DNA of 6,732 nucleotides from Lachnospiraceae bacterium (GTDB lineage Bacteria; Bacillota_A; Clostridia; Lachnospirales; Lachnospiraceae): the NCBI GenBank assembly GCA_016281675.1, contig JAEEJD010000054.1, positions 1-6,732 of the forward strand, written 5' to 3'. The translations under genes were made by a program, and so were the position numbers. Positions 6,629 to 6,732 of this stretch are shown here, piece after piece (the stretch's first letter is position 1; the number at the start of each line of letters is the position of its first letter). A model generated the notes under the pieces. The model was not told the origin of the DNA. It searched no databases and saw only the letters and a program-made list of their open reading frames with translations.

Positions 6629-6732
6629 CTATTTAAGAACTTTCTTCAGCTCGTCCATGAATGTATTGACATCCTTGAACTCTCTGTATACCGATGCGAA
6701 TCTTACATACGCAACTGCATCAAGATCCTTGA
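6629..6732 (-). CDS. nrdR: NrdR transcriptional repressor, C-terminal end only
   Basis: Only the last 33 residues and the TAG stop are inside the window; the N-terminal zinc-ribbon and most of the ATP-cone domain lie beyond the right edge. The visible piece contains [14 protein letters not shown] followed by E-F-K-D-V, the highly conserved end of the NrdR ATP-cone. It then ends with [10 protein letters not shown], a normal NrdR tail. NrdR senses nucleotides and represses ribonucleotide reductase genes by binding NrdR boxes. I see no such box in this window, so there is no sign that it controls the neighbouring ABC operon; a strong terminator separates them. Confidence 0.93.
   Translation of the reverse strand, partial: KDLDAVAYVRFASVYREFKDVNTFMDELKKVLK

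Overview
The window looks like a chromosomal stretch of a low-to-mid G+C Firmicute, most likely a Clostridia/Lachnospiraceae relative. This is inferred from the protein style (an NrdR tail, a YqeG-type HAD domain resembling Lachnospiraceae versions, a lipoprotein solute-binding protein), strong AGGAGG/GAGG ribosome binding sites and intrinsic terminators. I see no mobile elements, CRISPR arrays or structural RNA genes. Every supported gene is on the minus strand, so the genetic order runs from the right end of the window to the left.

Right end to left: (1) The C-terminal end of nrdR (6629-6732, cut by the window edge) is followed by a strong intrinsic terminator (6573-6604). (2) A four-gene dipeptide/oligopeptide/nickel-class ABC importer operon fills 1714-6535: solute-binding lipoprotein (5018-6535), DppB-type permease (4069-5010), DppC-type permease (3254-4066, GTG start) and one double-headed ATPase (1714-3261) that carries both nucleotide-binding domains in a single chain. 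Spacings of 7 nt, 2 nt and -8 nt point to one transcript with translational coupling. The lipoprotein would capture the substrate, the two permeases would form the pore, and the fused ATPase would replace separate DppD and DppF subunits. (3) A small acidic protein of unknown function (1220-1597) has its own extended -10 promoter (1649-1676) and ends at an intrinsic terminator (1169-1198). (4) A long reading frame starts at 1156 and stays open to the left edge.

The most unusual item is this last frame. Its first ~285 codons encode a complete ten-helix EamA/DMT-type transporter. With no stop codon it continues into a YqeG-type HAD-IIIA phosphatase with the intact D-x-D-x-T motif and the following S-N-N motif. 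It therefore reads as a transporter-phosphatase fusion, with the phosphatase expected on the cytoplasmic side of the membrane. The leader of this gene is also odd: the 3' arm of the upstream terminator contains a perfect AGGAGG, and the start codon lies in a small hairpin.

There is no gene-free stretch longer than 300 bases. The gaps (1157-1219, 1598-1713, 6536-6628) hold the terminators, promoter and ribosome binding sites listed below.
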